Shown: piece by piece, positions 8,217 to 16,951 of the stretch | How positions within the stretch are numbered: position 1 is the stretch's first letter | Layout of the letters: the number at the start of each line of letters is the position of its first letter | From: DASUBV01 sp036510065 | GTDB taxonomy: Bacteria > Actinomycetota > Actinomycetes > Streptosporangiales > Streptosporangiaceae | Length of the DNA stretch: 64,000 nucleotides | Assembly (NCBI GenBank): GCA_036510065.1 | Contig: DATCEO010000247.1 | Span: 113,557-177,556 of the forward strand | Reading direction: 5' to 3' | Made by a program: the position numbers and the translations under genes | The notes under the pieces: generated by a model | Database searches by the model: none | What the model saw: the letters and a program-made list of their open reading frames with translations, nothing else | Told to the model about the DNA's origin: nothing

Positions 8217-10844
8217 CTACTGCCGCCGTCCGGGTTTGATCCGCAGGATGCGCCACCATGCCAGCAGGGAGAACAGCAGCCCGAGCAGCACCATCGCGCC
8301 GACGTCCTTCAGCCAGACGGACGCCTCGTGCGCCCAGAGCGGGTCGGTCGGCAGTGCCGCCGGACCGCTCACGGCCGACTTGCCAGTGCCCTTAGCCGGG
8401 ACGACCGTGCCGCTGGGCGTCACCACCACCCCCGGCGGCTGCTGGATCACGTTCAGGTTGACCGTCGACGCGGTGGCCGCGGAGCCCCACCGCGACGGGG
8501 AGAGCCACGCCACCTGCTCGATCCCGGTCTTGCCGGCCAGCGGGAAGATTCCGCCGGTCAGGATGACCTGGAACATCACCACGACCACCAGGAGCGGCAT
8601 GGTCTTGTCCGAGCTGTTGACCAGCGCCGAGATGAGCAGGCCGAGCGTCATCGAGACGATGGCCAGCACGCCGACGGCCACCAGCAGCTCCACCAGGGGC
8701 AGGTGATGCAGGAAGGAGCCGGTGGGCGGCAGCTTCTTGCCGACGATGCCGATCCCCACGAGCACGGCGGCCTGCACGGCGCTGATCACGGCCAGGATGA
8801 TGATCTTGGAGCTGAGATAGGCGCCGGCCGACAGGCCGGCCGCCCGTTCTCGGGTGTAGATGGCCCGTTCCTTGACTAGTTCCCGGACCGCGTTAGCCGC
8901 CCCGATAAAACAGGCCCCGATGACCAGGATTAGCAGCACCGACCCGGCGCCGGTATTACCCCGTCCGGTGAGGCCGTGCGGTGACGGCACGAATCGCACC
9001 AGGACGCCGAGCAATATCGGCATGATGGCCAGCACGGCCAGATACCCGCGGTCGGAGGTGATGACCGCCAGGTAGCGGCGGCACAGCGTGCTGAGCTGGG
9101 CCAGGCGGTTGCGCGTCGCCGGCGGTGCGACCGACGCCTGCGGCTGCGCGACGGCGGGCGACGGCGCGTCCATCTCGGCGGCGATATAGCGGTGGTAGTA
9201 CGGCGACCGGCGGTACTCGGTGGCCCAGTCCCGGTCCGGCTCGGCGTCGAAGGCCTGGAACACCTCGGCCCAGCCGGGCTTGCCGAAGTGCCGCAGCCCG
9301 TCCTCCGGCGGTCCGAAATAGGCGATCTTGCCGCCGGGCACGAGGACGAGCAGCCGGTCGCAGAGGTTCAGGTTCGCCACGCTGTGGGTCACCACGATGA
9401 TGGTGCGCCCGTCATGGGCTAGCTCGGCCATCTGCTCCATGACCGATTTGTCCAGGCCGGGGTCCAGGCCCGAGGTGGGCTCGTCCAGGAACAGCAGCGA
9501 CGGCTTGGTCAGCAGCTCCAGCGCGACGTTGACCCGCTTTTGCTGGCCGCCCGACATCGCGGAGGTCCGCGTGTTCGCATGCTTGGTCAGCGCTAGCTCC
9601 TCCAGCACCTCGGTGATCCGGCGCTGGCGCTCGGACTTGCTGGTGTCGGGCGGAAAGCGCAGCTCGGCCGCGTAGCTCAGCGCCCGCTGGGCGGTGAGCT
9701 GGGTGTGCAGGATGTTGTCCTGAGGGACCAGCCCGATCCGGTTCCGGAGCTCGGCGTAATGGGTGTAGAGGTCTCGGTTGTCGTACAGCACGCCGCCGCC
9801 GTTGGCCGGGGCCATCCCGGTCAGCGCCCCCAGCAGCGTGGACTTCCCGGCGCCGCTGGGGCCGATGACGCCGAGCAGGCAGCGCTCGCCGAGCGGAAAG
9901 CTCACGTGGTCGAGCAGCACCCGGCCGCTGGGCAGCGTGACCGTGAGGTCCCGGGCCGACAGCGAGATGTCGCCGGTGTCGATGAACTCCTGCAGCTCCT
10001 CGCCCACCAGCCGGAAGGTGGCCGGCCCGACGGCGATGAGGTCATTCTCGGTGACCGGCGCGGCGGTGATCTGCTGGCCGTTGAGGAAGGTGCCGTTGTG
10101 GCTGTCCAGGTCGACAATCTCGTAGCCGCGCGGGGTCTTGTTGAGCTGAGCGTGGTACCGGGAGACGCCCAGGTCGGACACCACGACGTCGTTGTCGGTC
10201 GCCCGGCCGATCCGCAGCTTGGTGGTCCGCACGCTCATGACCGCGCTCGGCGGCCGCTGCGGGGTCTGAGACTCCGCCCCGGCCCGCGGCCGGCCGGACC
10301 GGGCTGGCTCGGGCCGGGGTGGCTCGGCCCAGACTGGCTCGGGCCGGGGTGGCTCGGGCCGGGCGGGCTCGGCCCAGGCTGGTGCGGGGCGGACTGGATC
10401 CGGCCGGGCTGGTCCGGGCGGCGGCTTCGCCGGCGGTGCCTGCTCCGGGGCGCGCGGGGCGGGCTGGGCCTGCACTGGCGACTCCGCGATCGCGGTGCCG
10501 TGCTGGCCGGCTCGCGGCGCCAGCCCGAGCCGGCAGGACACGGCGGGACCGTCTTGCGGGTGGCCGAGGCGGACCAGGCAGTCGCCGGTGATCGCGACCT
10601 GCTGGACCCGCTCGGGGCCCACGAACGTCCCGTTGGTGCTGCCGCAGTCCTCCAGCAGCCACGAGTCACGTTCCAGGCGCAGCACCGCGTGCTCCCAGGA
10701 CACGCGCGGGTCCGCCACCACAATGTCTGCGTCCGGGTCCCGGCCTATCCGGTAACTGGGCCCAGCCTGAAGTGTCCGGTCTGCTCCCTGCGCTCGGATA
10801 TAAAGCGGCAGGTCGTCCGGCGAGATGGCTCGGTCGATCCTCAT
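8217..10844 (-). CDS. ABC transporter with two FHA domains fused to ATPase and permease (Rv1747-like)
   Basis: An 875-residue half-transporter. FHA domain 1 (about residues 25-95) has RIGRDPDADIVV, SWEHA and GSTNGTFVG. A Pro/Arg/Glu-rich linker (about 115-200) holds repeats of PARPEPPRPEP type. FHA domain 2 (about 205-275) has RIGRATDNDVVV, SRYHA and SHNGTFLNG. The ABC ATPase (about 290-520) shows GPSGAGKST, the signature MSGGQQKRV and FLDEPTSGLD. The C-terminal ABC-2 permease (about 600-870) has six hydrophobic segments. FHA domains bind phosphothreonine. In Mycobacterium tuberculosis the same architecture (Rv1747) is phosphorylated by the adjacent kinase PknF, and here a Ser/Thr kinase gene lies divergently upstream. 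The ATG at 10844 is unambiguous. The exported substrate is unknown; lipid or cell-wall precursors are suggested for the family. Confidence 0.94.
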   Translation of the reverse strand: MRIDRAISPDDLPLYIRAQGADRTLQAGPSYRIGRDPDADIVVADPRVSWEHAVLRLERDSWLLEDCGSTNGTFVGPERVQQVAITGDCLVRLGHPQDGPAVSCRLGLAPRAGQHGTAIAESPVQAQPAPRAPEQAPPAKPPPGPARPDPVRPAPAWAEPARPEPPRPEPVWAEPPRPEPARSGRPRAGAESQTPQRPPSAVMSVRTTKLRIGRATDNDVVVSDLGVSRYHAQLNKTPRGYEIVDLDSHNGTFLNGQQITAAPVTENDLIAVGPATFRLVGEELQEFIDTGDISLSARDLTVTLPSGRVLLDHVSFPLGERCLLGVIGPSGAGKSTLLGALTGMAPANGGGVLYDNRDLYTHYAELRNRIGLVPQDNILHTQLTAQRALSYAAELRFPPDTSKSERQRRITEVLEELALTKHANTRTSAMSGGQQKRVNVALELLTKPSLLFLDEPTSGLDPGLDKSVMEQMAELAHDGRTIIVVTHSVANLNLCDRLLVLVPGGKIAYFGPPEDGLRHFGKPGWAEVFQAFDAEPDRDWATEYRRSPYYHRYIAAEMDAPSPAVAQPQASVAPPATRNRLAQLSTLCRRYLAVITSDRGYLAVLAIMPILLGVLVRFVPSPHGLTGRGNTGAGSVLLILVIGACFIGAANAVRELVKERAIYTRERAAGLSAGAYLSSKIIILAVISAVQAAVLVGIGIVGKKLPPTGSFLHHLPLVELLVAVGVLAIVSMTLGLLISALVNSSDKTMPLLVVVVMFQVILTGGIFPLAGKTGIEQVAWLSPSRWGSAATASTVNLNVIQQPPGVVVTPSGTVVPAKGTGKSAVSGPAALPTDPLWAHEASVWLKDVGAMVLLGLLFSLLAWWRILRIKPGRRQ

Positions 10845-11369
10845 CTGCCAACTCTAGATCGATTCGCCCCCCAGAAGAATTGCCGGCCTGCTGTCGGGGT
10901 CCAGCTGGCGCCAGGAATCCACCTGCTGTACATAAAACCGACACAAAGTTCGCCAATCCGCCGGTTCCATTCGCCGGCCGCCGTGCCCCGGTCGGTCGGC
11001 CATAGGGGATGGCCGCCGGCGCCGGGATGCCCGATCGCCGGAAAGAACCAGAAAGGCGACCGGCCGCCGGCGGTCATGTCGCGTCCCCCGGCCGCCCGTT
11101 ACGATCACGGTTAGCGCGCCAATGGCTGCGCGGTGACGGCGGTCCCGGGCGGTCCCGGGCGGCCGCTGGCCGCGGCGACCACGATGGGGCGCGATCGCGT
11201 TGTGACGCTTGCGCGGCAGTGCGGGCCTCAAAGCAGTGCGGCCAGGGCAGCGCGACCGCGGCAGTACGACCTGGGGGCAGCACGACCGCGGGCGGTGCGA
11301 CCAGCGGGCGTGCCACCACGGGCGCATGATCACGGGGCCACAAGGGCGGAGTGAAGGGGTGCAGCAGCG
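10845..11369. promoter_or_regulatory. Divergent intergenic region between the FHA-ABC gene and the kinase gene
   Basis: This 525-base gap must hold both promoters. It contains a short inverted repeat, CGGCCAT-AGGGG-ATGGCCG (10997-11015), a duplicated GGTCCCGGGC near 11140, and a GC-rich run of related CGACC/GGGC units toward the kinase start. Small open frames here have no supporting features. No clear -10/-35 pair was recognised. Confidence 0.4.
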
Positions 11370-14087
11370 GTGAGCGAGGAATCGCGCGGGGGATCCGGCG
11401 AGTTCGCCGTGGGCTCCGTGGTCGCTGGCTACCGGCTCGAGGAGCAGATCGGCGAGGGCGGCATGGCGGTCGTCTTCCGTGCCTATGACTCCCGGCTTGA
11501 CCGTTATGTCGCGCTCAAGATCATGGCTCCGGGGCTGGCCCTGGACGACGCGTTCCGGCAGCGTTTCATCCGGGAATCTCGGGCCGCCGCTGCCGTCGAT
11601 GACCCCCACATCATCCCGGTCTTCGAAGCCGGCGAGGAAAATGGCGTGCTGTTCATCGCCATGCGCTTCGTGCGCGGCGGCGATGTCCGGTCACTTCTGG
11701 ACCGCGAGGGACCGCTGCCTCCCGGCCGGGCCACGGAGATCCTCTCGCAGGTAGCGTCCGCCCTTGACTCGGCCCATGCCCGCGGCCTGGTCCACCGCGA
11801 CGTCAAGCCCGCCAACATGCTGCTGGACGCGAGCACGGACCGCGACCGGCCCGATCACGTCTACCTGTCCGACTTCGGGCTGACCAAGACATCCCTGGCC
11901 GGGACCGGGCTGACCTCGACCGGGCAGTTCCTCGGCACCCTGGACTACGTGGCCCCCGAGCAGATCGAGGGGCGCCCGGTCGACGGCCGCACCGACCAGT
12001 ACGCACTGGCCTGCGCGGCGTTCGAGCTACTCACCGGCGCGCCGCCGTTCCGGCGGGATCAGGGCGTGGCCCTGATGTACGCGCAGGTCTCCGAGTCGCC
12101 GCCGCTGCTTAGCTCCCGGCGCGCCGGCCTGCCGCGCCGGGCTGACGACATCCTGAACCGGGCCCTGGCCAAGGCGCCGGCCGACCGCTACGCGACCTGC
12201 CGGGAGTTCACGGCGGCCCTACGGCGGGTGTTCGGGCTGAGCCTGCCCGACCTGGCCCCGGGTGGTCATTCCCCCGCCCGGCCGCCGACCCAGATCGCCG
12301 CGCCGCCCCCCCGGCCCGCGGCCCACCCGCCCACGGCCGCGGGCAGCGACATCCCGGCGGGAGCTGGCGACGCGCCGGGTGCTGGCGGTGCGGCAGGCGC
12401 TGGCGAGGCGGCGGAACCTGCGGCGGCCAGCGAGACGGCTGATACCCCGCGCGCTGATGCCCTGCCCGCTGATGCCCCGCCCGCCGATGACCCGGTTCGC
12501 GAGTCCGGGAGCCAGCCGCCCGAGCCCTCCCCGAGCGGGCCGCCGACCCAGGCTGCGGGTCATCCGGGGAGCGGGGGGACCCGGCCAGGGCTGACGGACC
12601 CATCCGCCGCCTCCGGCGGACCTGGCGGACCCAGCGCCGGAACCGGTGCAGCTGGCGAGGGCAGCGGGTCCGAGGGCTGGGGCGATCCCGGCTGGTTCCG
12701 GTCGCCGAGCCCGGGCCGAGAAACTTCCTCTCCTGGGACTCCGCCGCCCGTCACGCCGCCGCCTGTTACTCGGGCGCCTGTCACCCCGGCAGCCGCGACC
12801 CCCGGTGGCCAGCCCGGAGCCGGTGCCGCTCCGGCCGCCCGCCCGCGGCGGCCGTGGTGGCGGTCGCCGGTGCCCCTGGCCGCGATCCTGGTCGTACTTC
12901 TGGCGGGCGGGGGCTACCTGGCCTTTGGTCGTGGCGGGAGCGGCGGCAGCGGCGGCAGTGACGCTGGAGCCGCAAACGCCATCGGTGCCGGCCAGAGCGC
13001 CGTCGGCTGCAGTACCTCGACGCCCCGGCTGGCGGCCACCACCGGCGTTCAGAGCGAGACGGTCAAGCTCGGCGGGACGCCGTTCGCCGTGCAGGAAAGC
13101 CATGACGGCCAGTACACATTCGTCACCGTGAACGACGGAATCGCCGTCCTGCGCAATACGGGCGGGCTAGTGCCGGTCCTGCAGAACACCATTCATGTAC
13201 CTGGAGCCGACAAGGGCCTGGCCGTGACCCACGATGGCCGCTACCTGATCGCCGCGAACGGCAATGGCGCCGTCGTCGTCGACGTGGGGCAGGCCGAGCA
13301 GGGCGCGGCCAACCCGGTGCGGGGCCAGCTGGTCAGCCCGTCGCTCAGCCAGCGGGGCGACGGCGCCGTCGGCGTGCGGATCTCACCCGATGACGCGTAC
13401 GTGTTCGTCACGCTGCAGAACACGACTAAGATGGCCGTCTTCAGCCTGGCCCGCGCCCTGGCGCAGGGATTTGGAAAGTCTGACTTCCAGGGCTATGTTC
13501 CGCTGAACTCGCAGCCGGTCGGCATCGGCGCGTCCCCGGACGGGCAATGGCTGTACGTCACCAGCTTCCAGCGGCAGGCGACCACGCAGCCGTCGGAGGG
13601 CACGCTCAGCGTCGTGAACCTCCGGCAGGCCGAGACACATCCGGCCAAGTCGGTGGTGTCGACGGTGAACGCCGGCTGCAGCCCGGCCCGGGTGGTCACC
13701 TCGGGTGACGGCTCGACGGTGTGGGTCACGGCGCGGGACAGCAACGCCGTCCTCGCGTTCTCGGCCGCGAAGCTACGCGGCAGCCCGGCTCATGCGCTCA
13801 TGGCCCACATGCGCGTCGGCCAGGGGCCGATCGGGCTGACCCTGGCCGACGGCGGCAAGCGGCTCCTGGTCGCCGACTCCAACCAGGCCAGCTCGACCGG
13901 CACGAGCGGGGACCTGGCGGTGATCAACACCGCGGCTGCCCTGGCCGGCCAGCCGGCCCTGCTCGGCGCCTTGCCGACGCCGGGAGAACCGCGCCAGGTG
14001 ACCCTGGCGGCCAACGGCTCGACCCTGCTGGTGACCAACCAGGTGACGGACCAGTTGCAGGCGGTCACGGTGGCGGACCTCCCGTAA
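11370..14087 (+). CDS. Transmembrane Ser/Thr protein kinase with extracytoplasmic beta-propeller (PknD-like)
   Basis: A 905-residue receptor-type kinase. The cytoplasmic Hanks-type domain (about residues 20-280) has the glycine loop IGEGGMAVVF, ALKIM Lys, catalytic HRDVKPANMLL, DFGLTK and VAPEQIEG. A Pro/Ala/Gly-rich juxtamembrane linker (about 290-495) leads to one transmembrane helix, PLAAILVVLLAGGGYLAF (about 503-521). The outer domain (about 545-900) repeats units such as SHDGQYTFVTVNDG, THDGRYLIAANGNG and SPDGQWLYVTSF, typical of YVTN/WD40-like propellers. The GTG at 11370 follows AAGGGG about 11 bases upstream. It is divergent from the FHA-ABC transporter, a plausible substrate; this pairing is inference. 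It probably senses an envelope ligand. Confidence 0.95.
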   Translation: MSEESRGGSGEFAVGSVVAGYRLEEQIGEGGMAVVFRAYDSRLDRYVALKIMAPGLALDDAFRQRFIRESRAAAAVDDPHIIPVFEAGEENGVLFIAMRFVRGGDVRSLLDREGPLPPGRATEILSQVASALDSAHARGLVHRDVKPANMLLDASTDRDRPDHVYLSDFGLTKTSLAGTGLTSTGQFLGTLDYVAPEQIEGRPVDGRTDQYALACAAFELLTGAPPFRRDQGVALMYAQVSESPPLLSSRRAGLPRRADDILNRALAKAPADRYATCREFTAALRRVFGLSLPDLAPGGHSPARPPTQIAAPPPRPAAHPPTAAGSDIPAGAGDAPGAGGAAGAGEAAEPAAASETADTPRADALPADAPPADDPVRESGSQPPEPSPSGPPTQAAGHPGSGGTRPGLTDPSAASGGPGGPSAGTGAAGEGSGSEGWGDPGWFRSPSPGRETSSPGTPPPVTPPPVTRAPVTPAAATPGGQPGAGAAPAARPRRPWWRSPVPLAAILVVLLAGGGYLAFGRGGSGGSGGSDAGAANAIGAGQSAVGCSTSTPRLAATTGVQSETVKLGGTPFAVQESHDGQYTFVTVNDGIAVLRNTGGLVPVLQNTIHVPGADKGLAVTHDGRYLIAANGNGAVVVDVGQAEQGAANPVRGQLVSPSLSQRGDGAVGVRISPDDAYVFVTLQNTTKMAVFSLARALAQGFGKSDFQGYVPLNSQPVGIGASPDGQWLYVTSFQRQATTQPSEGTLSVVNLRQAETHPAKSVVSTVNAGCSPARVVTSGDGSTVWVTARDSNAVLAFSAAKLRGSPAHALMAHMRVGQGPIGLTLADGGKRLLVADSNQASSTGTSGDLAVINTAAALAGQPALLGALPTPGEPRQVTLAANGSTLLVTNQVTDQLQAVTVADLP

Positions 14088-14177
14088 CCGCTGCGCTAAG
14101 CGGCCATTTCGCGGCGGCTGAATGCCATAGCATCGGACAATGAGCCATGCGGTGGTCGCTCACCCGGGGGCAGCGCG

Positions 14178-14900
14178 ATGAGCGGCGGGTCAGGTGGCGG
14201 GCGGGCACGTAGATCGGGGTGCCTGCGCACTTTCTCCGTGGCCCTGGTCGCGCTAGTCGTCCTGCTCGTGGCGGCGGACTTCATCGCCAAATCCTTCGCG
14301 CAGAACAAGCTCGCCTCGGAGATTCAACAGCACGGCTTCCCCAAGAAGCCGTCCGTCTCTATCGCGGGCTTCCCGTTTCTCACCCAGGTCATCAGCCACA
14401 ATCTCAAGCAGGTCAACATAAGTTCCCAGAACATCCCCGAGGGCCCGGTTAACATCTCCCAGGTCAGTGCGGTCATGAAAGGCATCCACCTCGGCAGCGG
14501 ATTTACCAGCGGAACGGTCAGCCAGGTGCATGGCTCGGTGCTCGTCACGTTTTCCTCGCTGGCCAGGACGCTGAACTCGCAGATCGGCCCGCTCGGCGCG
14601 CTGGTGGGCTCCTCGGGGCTGACCCTGTCGGCGGCCAGTTCCGACGAGGTGAAGGCGACCCTGGACCTGCTGGTCGCCTCCGGTTCGGCCACGTGGCGGA
14701 TCAGCCGGATCAGCGGCCAGGAGTTCAACGCCAGGCTGGTCGGCAGCAGCGGCGTCCCGTCCTCGCTCCTGGGGTCTATCAGCAGCTTCAACATCAGGAT
14801 CCCGCAGCTTCCCCTCGGGATGAAGATCGACAGCGTGCGCATCACCCCGGCAGGCGTCGTGGGCTCGATCAGCGGGCACAACCTGCCGTTTGGCGGGTAA
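14178..14900 (+). CDS. DUF2993 family protein (LmeA-like), membrane-anchored
   Basis: A 240-residue protein with a basic N-terminus (RARRSGCLR), one hydrophobic anchor or signal segment (about residues 18-40) and a DUF2993 domain: NKLASEIQQHGFPKKPSVSI, FPFLTQVISHNLKQVNIS and a repetitive beta-rich body. In mycobacteria a DUF2993 protein, LmeA, binds phospholipid and supports lipomannan elongation. Whether this homologue does so is unknown, so only an envelope-associated role is proposed. The start ATG follows GGGGGCAG at 6 bases. It sits 90 bases downstream of the kinase gene on the same strand and may be cotranscribed. Confidence 0.85.
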   Translation: MSGGSGGGRARRSGCLRTFSVALVALVVLLVAADFIAKSFAQNKLASEIQQHGFPKKPSVSIAGFPFLTQVISHNLKQVNISSQNIPEGPVNISQVSAVMKGIHLGSGFTSGTVSQVHGSVLVTFSSLARTLNSQIGPLGALVGSSGLTLSAASSDEVKATLDLLVASGSATWRISRISGQEFNARLVGSSGVPSSLLGSISSFNIRIPQLPLGMKIDSVRITPAGVVGSISGHNLPFGG

Positions 14901-14998
14901 CGCCGTCAGGGCGCGAGTGCCTGATCGTGGCCGGGCCGGCCGGTGGCCGCCGCTAAGGTAGCCAGGTTCTAGCTGACGTGCGCCGGGAGGAAGCATCC

Positions 14999-15664
14999 AT
15001 GAAGGTGATCACGCTGGCCGCTGCCTGCCTGATGCTGCTGACCGGCCCGGGGGCGGCGCCGGGCGCCTGGGCGGCGGCCCCCGCCTGGGCGGCTCCGGGC
15101 CGCCCGGCAGCACCGAGCGGCCCGGCGGCGGTGGGTGTCCACGGGACGCTGGCCGCGCGCCCGCTGCCAGTCGTCTACGACTGCCTGGGCTGGCGGCAGG
15201 GCCAGGTCAAGGCCGGCACCATCGCGCTGAGCTGCTTTGGCACCGTGGTGGTGAAGATCGCGGCCTGGCGGTACTGGACGGGTGTCTCGGCCCGGTCGGC
15301 GGTGGCGACGCTGGGCGTCGACCAGTGCCTGCCGAACTGCGGCACCGGCAAGTTCCGGAAGTACGCCGCCACGGTGGTGCTGTACCGGGTGCGGGACCAC
15401 GACAGGGTGGCGTACTACTCCCGGCTCCGGGTCCAGTACCGGCACGGCGGCCCGCGCAGCTATACCTTCCGCTGGGCCCGGTACCCCGGCGCGACCCTCC
15501 CGGTGTGGGTCGGCGGCCCCAGCTCATCGGGCCGGCCGACCGCCTTACCATGGCAGCGGCACGTCGTGACCGCGGGCAACGGGGCAAGCCGGCGCGATGG
15601 GCCGGCCCGGTCGGCTGCGAAGCGACGGGAGTCCCGGCCGGTTCGCGGCCGGCAGTTCAGTTGA
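14999..15664 (+). CDS. Small secreted protein of unknown function
   Basis: A 221-residue protein starting MKVITLAAACLMLLTGPG, a clear signal peptide with likely cleavage after an AWAA-type site about residues 23-30. The mature region has four cysteines (DCLGW, LSCFGT, DQCLPNCGTG), which could form two disulphides, and many aromatic residues (YYSRLRVQYR). The last ~35 residues are Arg/Ser-rich and low in order. GGGAGG at 14985-14990, 8 bases before ATG 14999, chooses this start over an in-frame ATG at 14978. No family was recognised. It shares the strand with the kinase and DUF2993 genes. Confidence 0.75.
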   Translation: MKVITLAAACLMLLTGPGAAPGAWAAAPAWAAPGRPAAPSGPAAVGVHGTLAARPLPVVYDCLGWRQGQVKAGTIALSCFGTVVVKIAAWRYWTGVSARSAVATLGVDQCLPNCGTGKFRKYAATVVLYRVRDHDRVAYYSRLRVQYRHGGPRSYTFRWARYPGATLPVWVGGPSSSGRPTALPWQRHVVTAGNGASRRDGPARSAAKRRESRPVRGRQFS

Positions 15665-15706
15665 CGGGAGCAGGCGGGCCGCGGCTCGCCGGGCAGGAGC
15701 GCGATA

Positions 15707-16951
15707 GTGGCCGGAACGGACGGCACCAGGCTGACCATCATCGGCGGCGGGGTCATGGGCCTGATGACCGCCTACTACGCGGCCCCGCTGGCCAGCTCGG
15801 TCACGATCCTGGACAAGGCGCGGGTCGGTGACCGCGGCACCGCTTCCTTCGGCCTGACCCGCTCGGTGCGCAACGACTACCTGGACCCGCAGTACTCCCG
15901 GCTGGCCTTCGAGGCCCGGCAGCTCTGGCAGGACCTGCAGGCGCGCAGCGGCGAGCGCCTGCTGGTCGACTGCGGGTGCCTGAACCTGGTCAAGGCCAGC
16001 GTCACGCCGGACGTGGACGCGAGTTACGCGGTTCGCAGCTTCGCCGTCCTGGAAGAGCTGCAGCTGCGCCGGGAGGCGCTGTCCGCCACCGAGCTGGCCG
16101 GGCGCTTCCCCCAGTTCGCGGCCGACGGCGGCTGGCTGGACATCGACGCCGGGTTCGCGGACGTCGACGCGGTGACGGCCATGCTGACCGCGGCCCTGCC
16201 GGGCCTGGGCATCCAGCTGAGGCAGGAGGCACAGATCCGCGGCATCACCCGCTCCGGCGGGAGCTGGCAGGTGCAGACCGACGCCGGCCCGGTCGAGTCC
16301 GACGTCCTGGTGATCACGGCCGGGCTCGGCACCAACGACGTGCTCGGGCTGATCCCCGGCTGCGGCGTGCGGTTCCCGCTCAGCCCCGACCGGCCGGCGC
16401 AGTCCAAGTACTTCATCCCCGCGCCCGAATCCCGGGACCTGTTCACCGAGCAGGTCCTGCCGGTCTTCGCTTACCTGGACGTGGGCATCTACGGGCATCC
16501 GCTGTACGCAGGCAAGACGCCGGGGGTGAAGATCGGCTTCTACAACCCGCCTGACGCCGAGGTGGTGCCCTCGGGCATCGGCTCCGTCGAGGACTTCGTC
16601 GCCGAGTGCATGCCGGGGCTGCGCGGCGCGCAGACCGTTGACGTGGCCGACGAGAGTGGCGTGGACACCTGCTTTTACGACCTGGTCGGTGACGACGACT
16701 TCATCCTCGGGCCGGTGCCAGGGGCGGACGGGGTCTTCACCGGCGTGGGATGGCGCGGCACCGGATACAAGTTCGCGCCCTGGGTCGGCCGGGTCCTGGC
16801 CCAGCTCGCCGTCCAGCGCGGCACCGTCTACGACATCAGCCGCTTCACGCCCAGCCGCTTCGCATCCAGCGGCCCGGCATCCAGCGGCTTCGCCCCGGGC
16901 GGCGGCACCGCGGCGGCCAGCACAACAGCAACCGGAAGGACGGCATCATGA
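15707..16951 (+). CDS. FAD-dependent oxidoreductase, DAO/sarcosine-oxidase-like
   Basis: A 414-residue flavoprotein of the D-amino-acid/sarcosine oxidase family. The N-terminal dinucleotide fold reads LTIIGGGVMGLMTAYYAA with the acidic end of beta-2 in TILDKARVG. Then follow TASFGLTRSVRNDY (monomeric sarcosine oxidases carry similar S..RxxR sequences near the covalent FAD site) and a C-terminal GVGWRGTGYKFAPWVGRVLA FAD-binding strand. A Ser/Gly/Ala-rich tail (about residues 385-414) is probably disordered. The GTG start at 15707 follows CAGGAG. Its stop overlaps the ATG of a homocysteine methyltransferase gene (ATGA), so the two are coupled. A secondary or N-methylated amine substrate is likely, inferred from the family and neighbour. 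Confidence 0.9.
   Translation: MAGTDGTRLTIIGGGVMGLMTAYYAAPLASSVTILDKARVGDRGTASFGLTRSVRNDYLDPQYSRLAFEARQLWQDLQARSGERLLVDCGCLNLVKASVTPDVDASYAVRSFAVLEELQLRREALSATELAGRFPQFAADGGWLDIDAGFADVDAVTAMLTAALPGLGIQLRQEAQIRGITRSGGSWQVQTDAGPVESDVLVITAGLGTNDVLGLIPGCGVRFPLSPDRPAQSKYFIPAPESRDLFTEQVLPVFAYLDVGIYGHPLYAGKTPGVKIGFYNPPDAEVVPSGIGSVEDFVAECMPGLRGAQTVDVADESGVDTCFYDLVGDDDFILGPVPGADGVFTGVGWRGTGYKFAPWVGRVLAQLAVQRGTVYDISRFTPSRFASSGPASSGFAPGGGTAAASTTATGRTAS

Noticed and set aside
10311..10400. Short direct repeats of CTCGGGCCGGGGTGG type
   Set aside because: These are codons of the Pro/Arg/Glu linker between the two FHA domains, so coding low complexity explains them.
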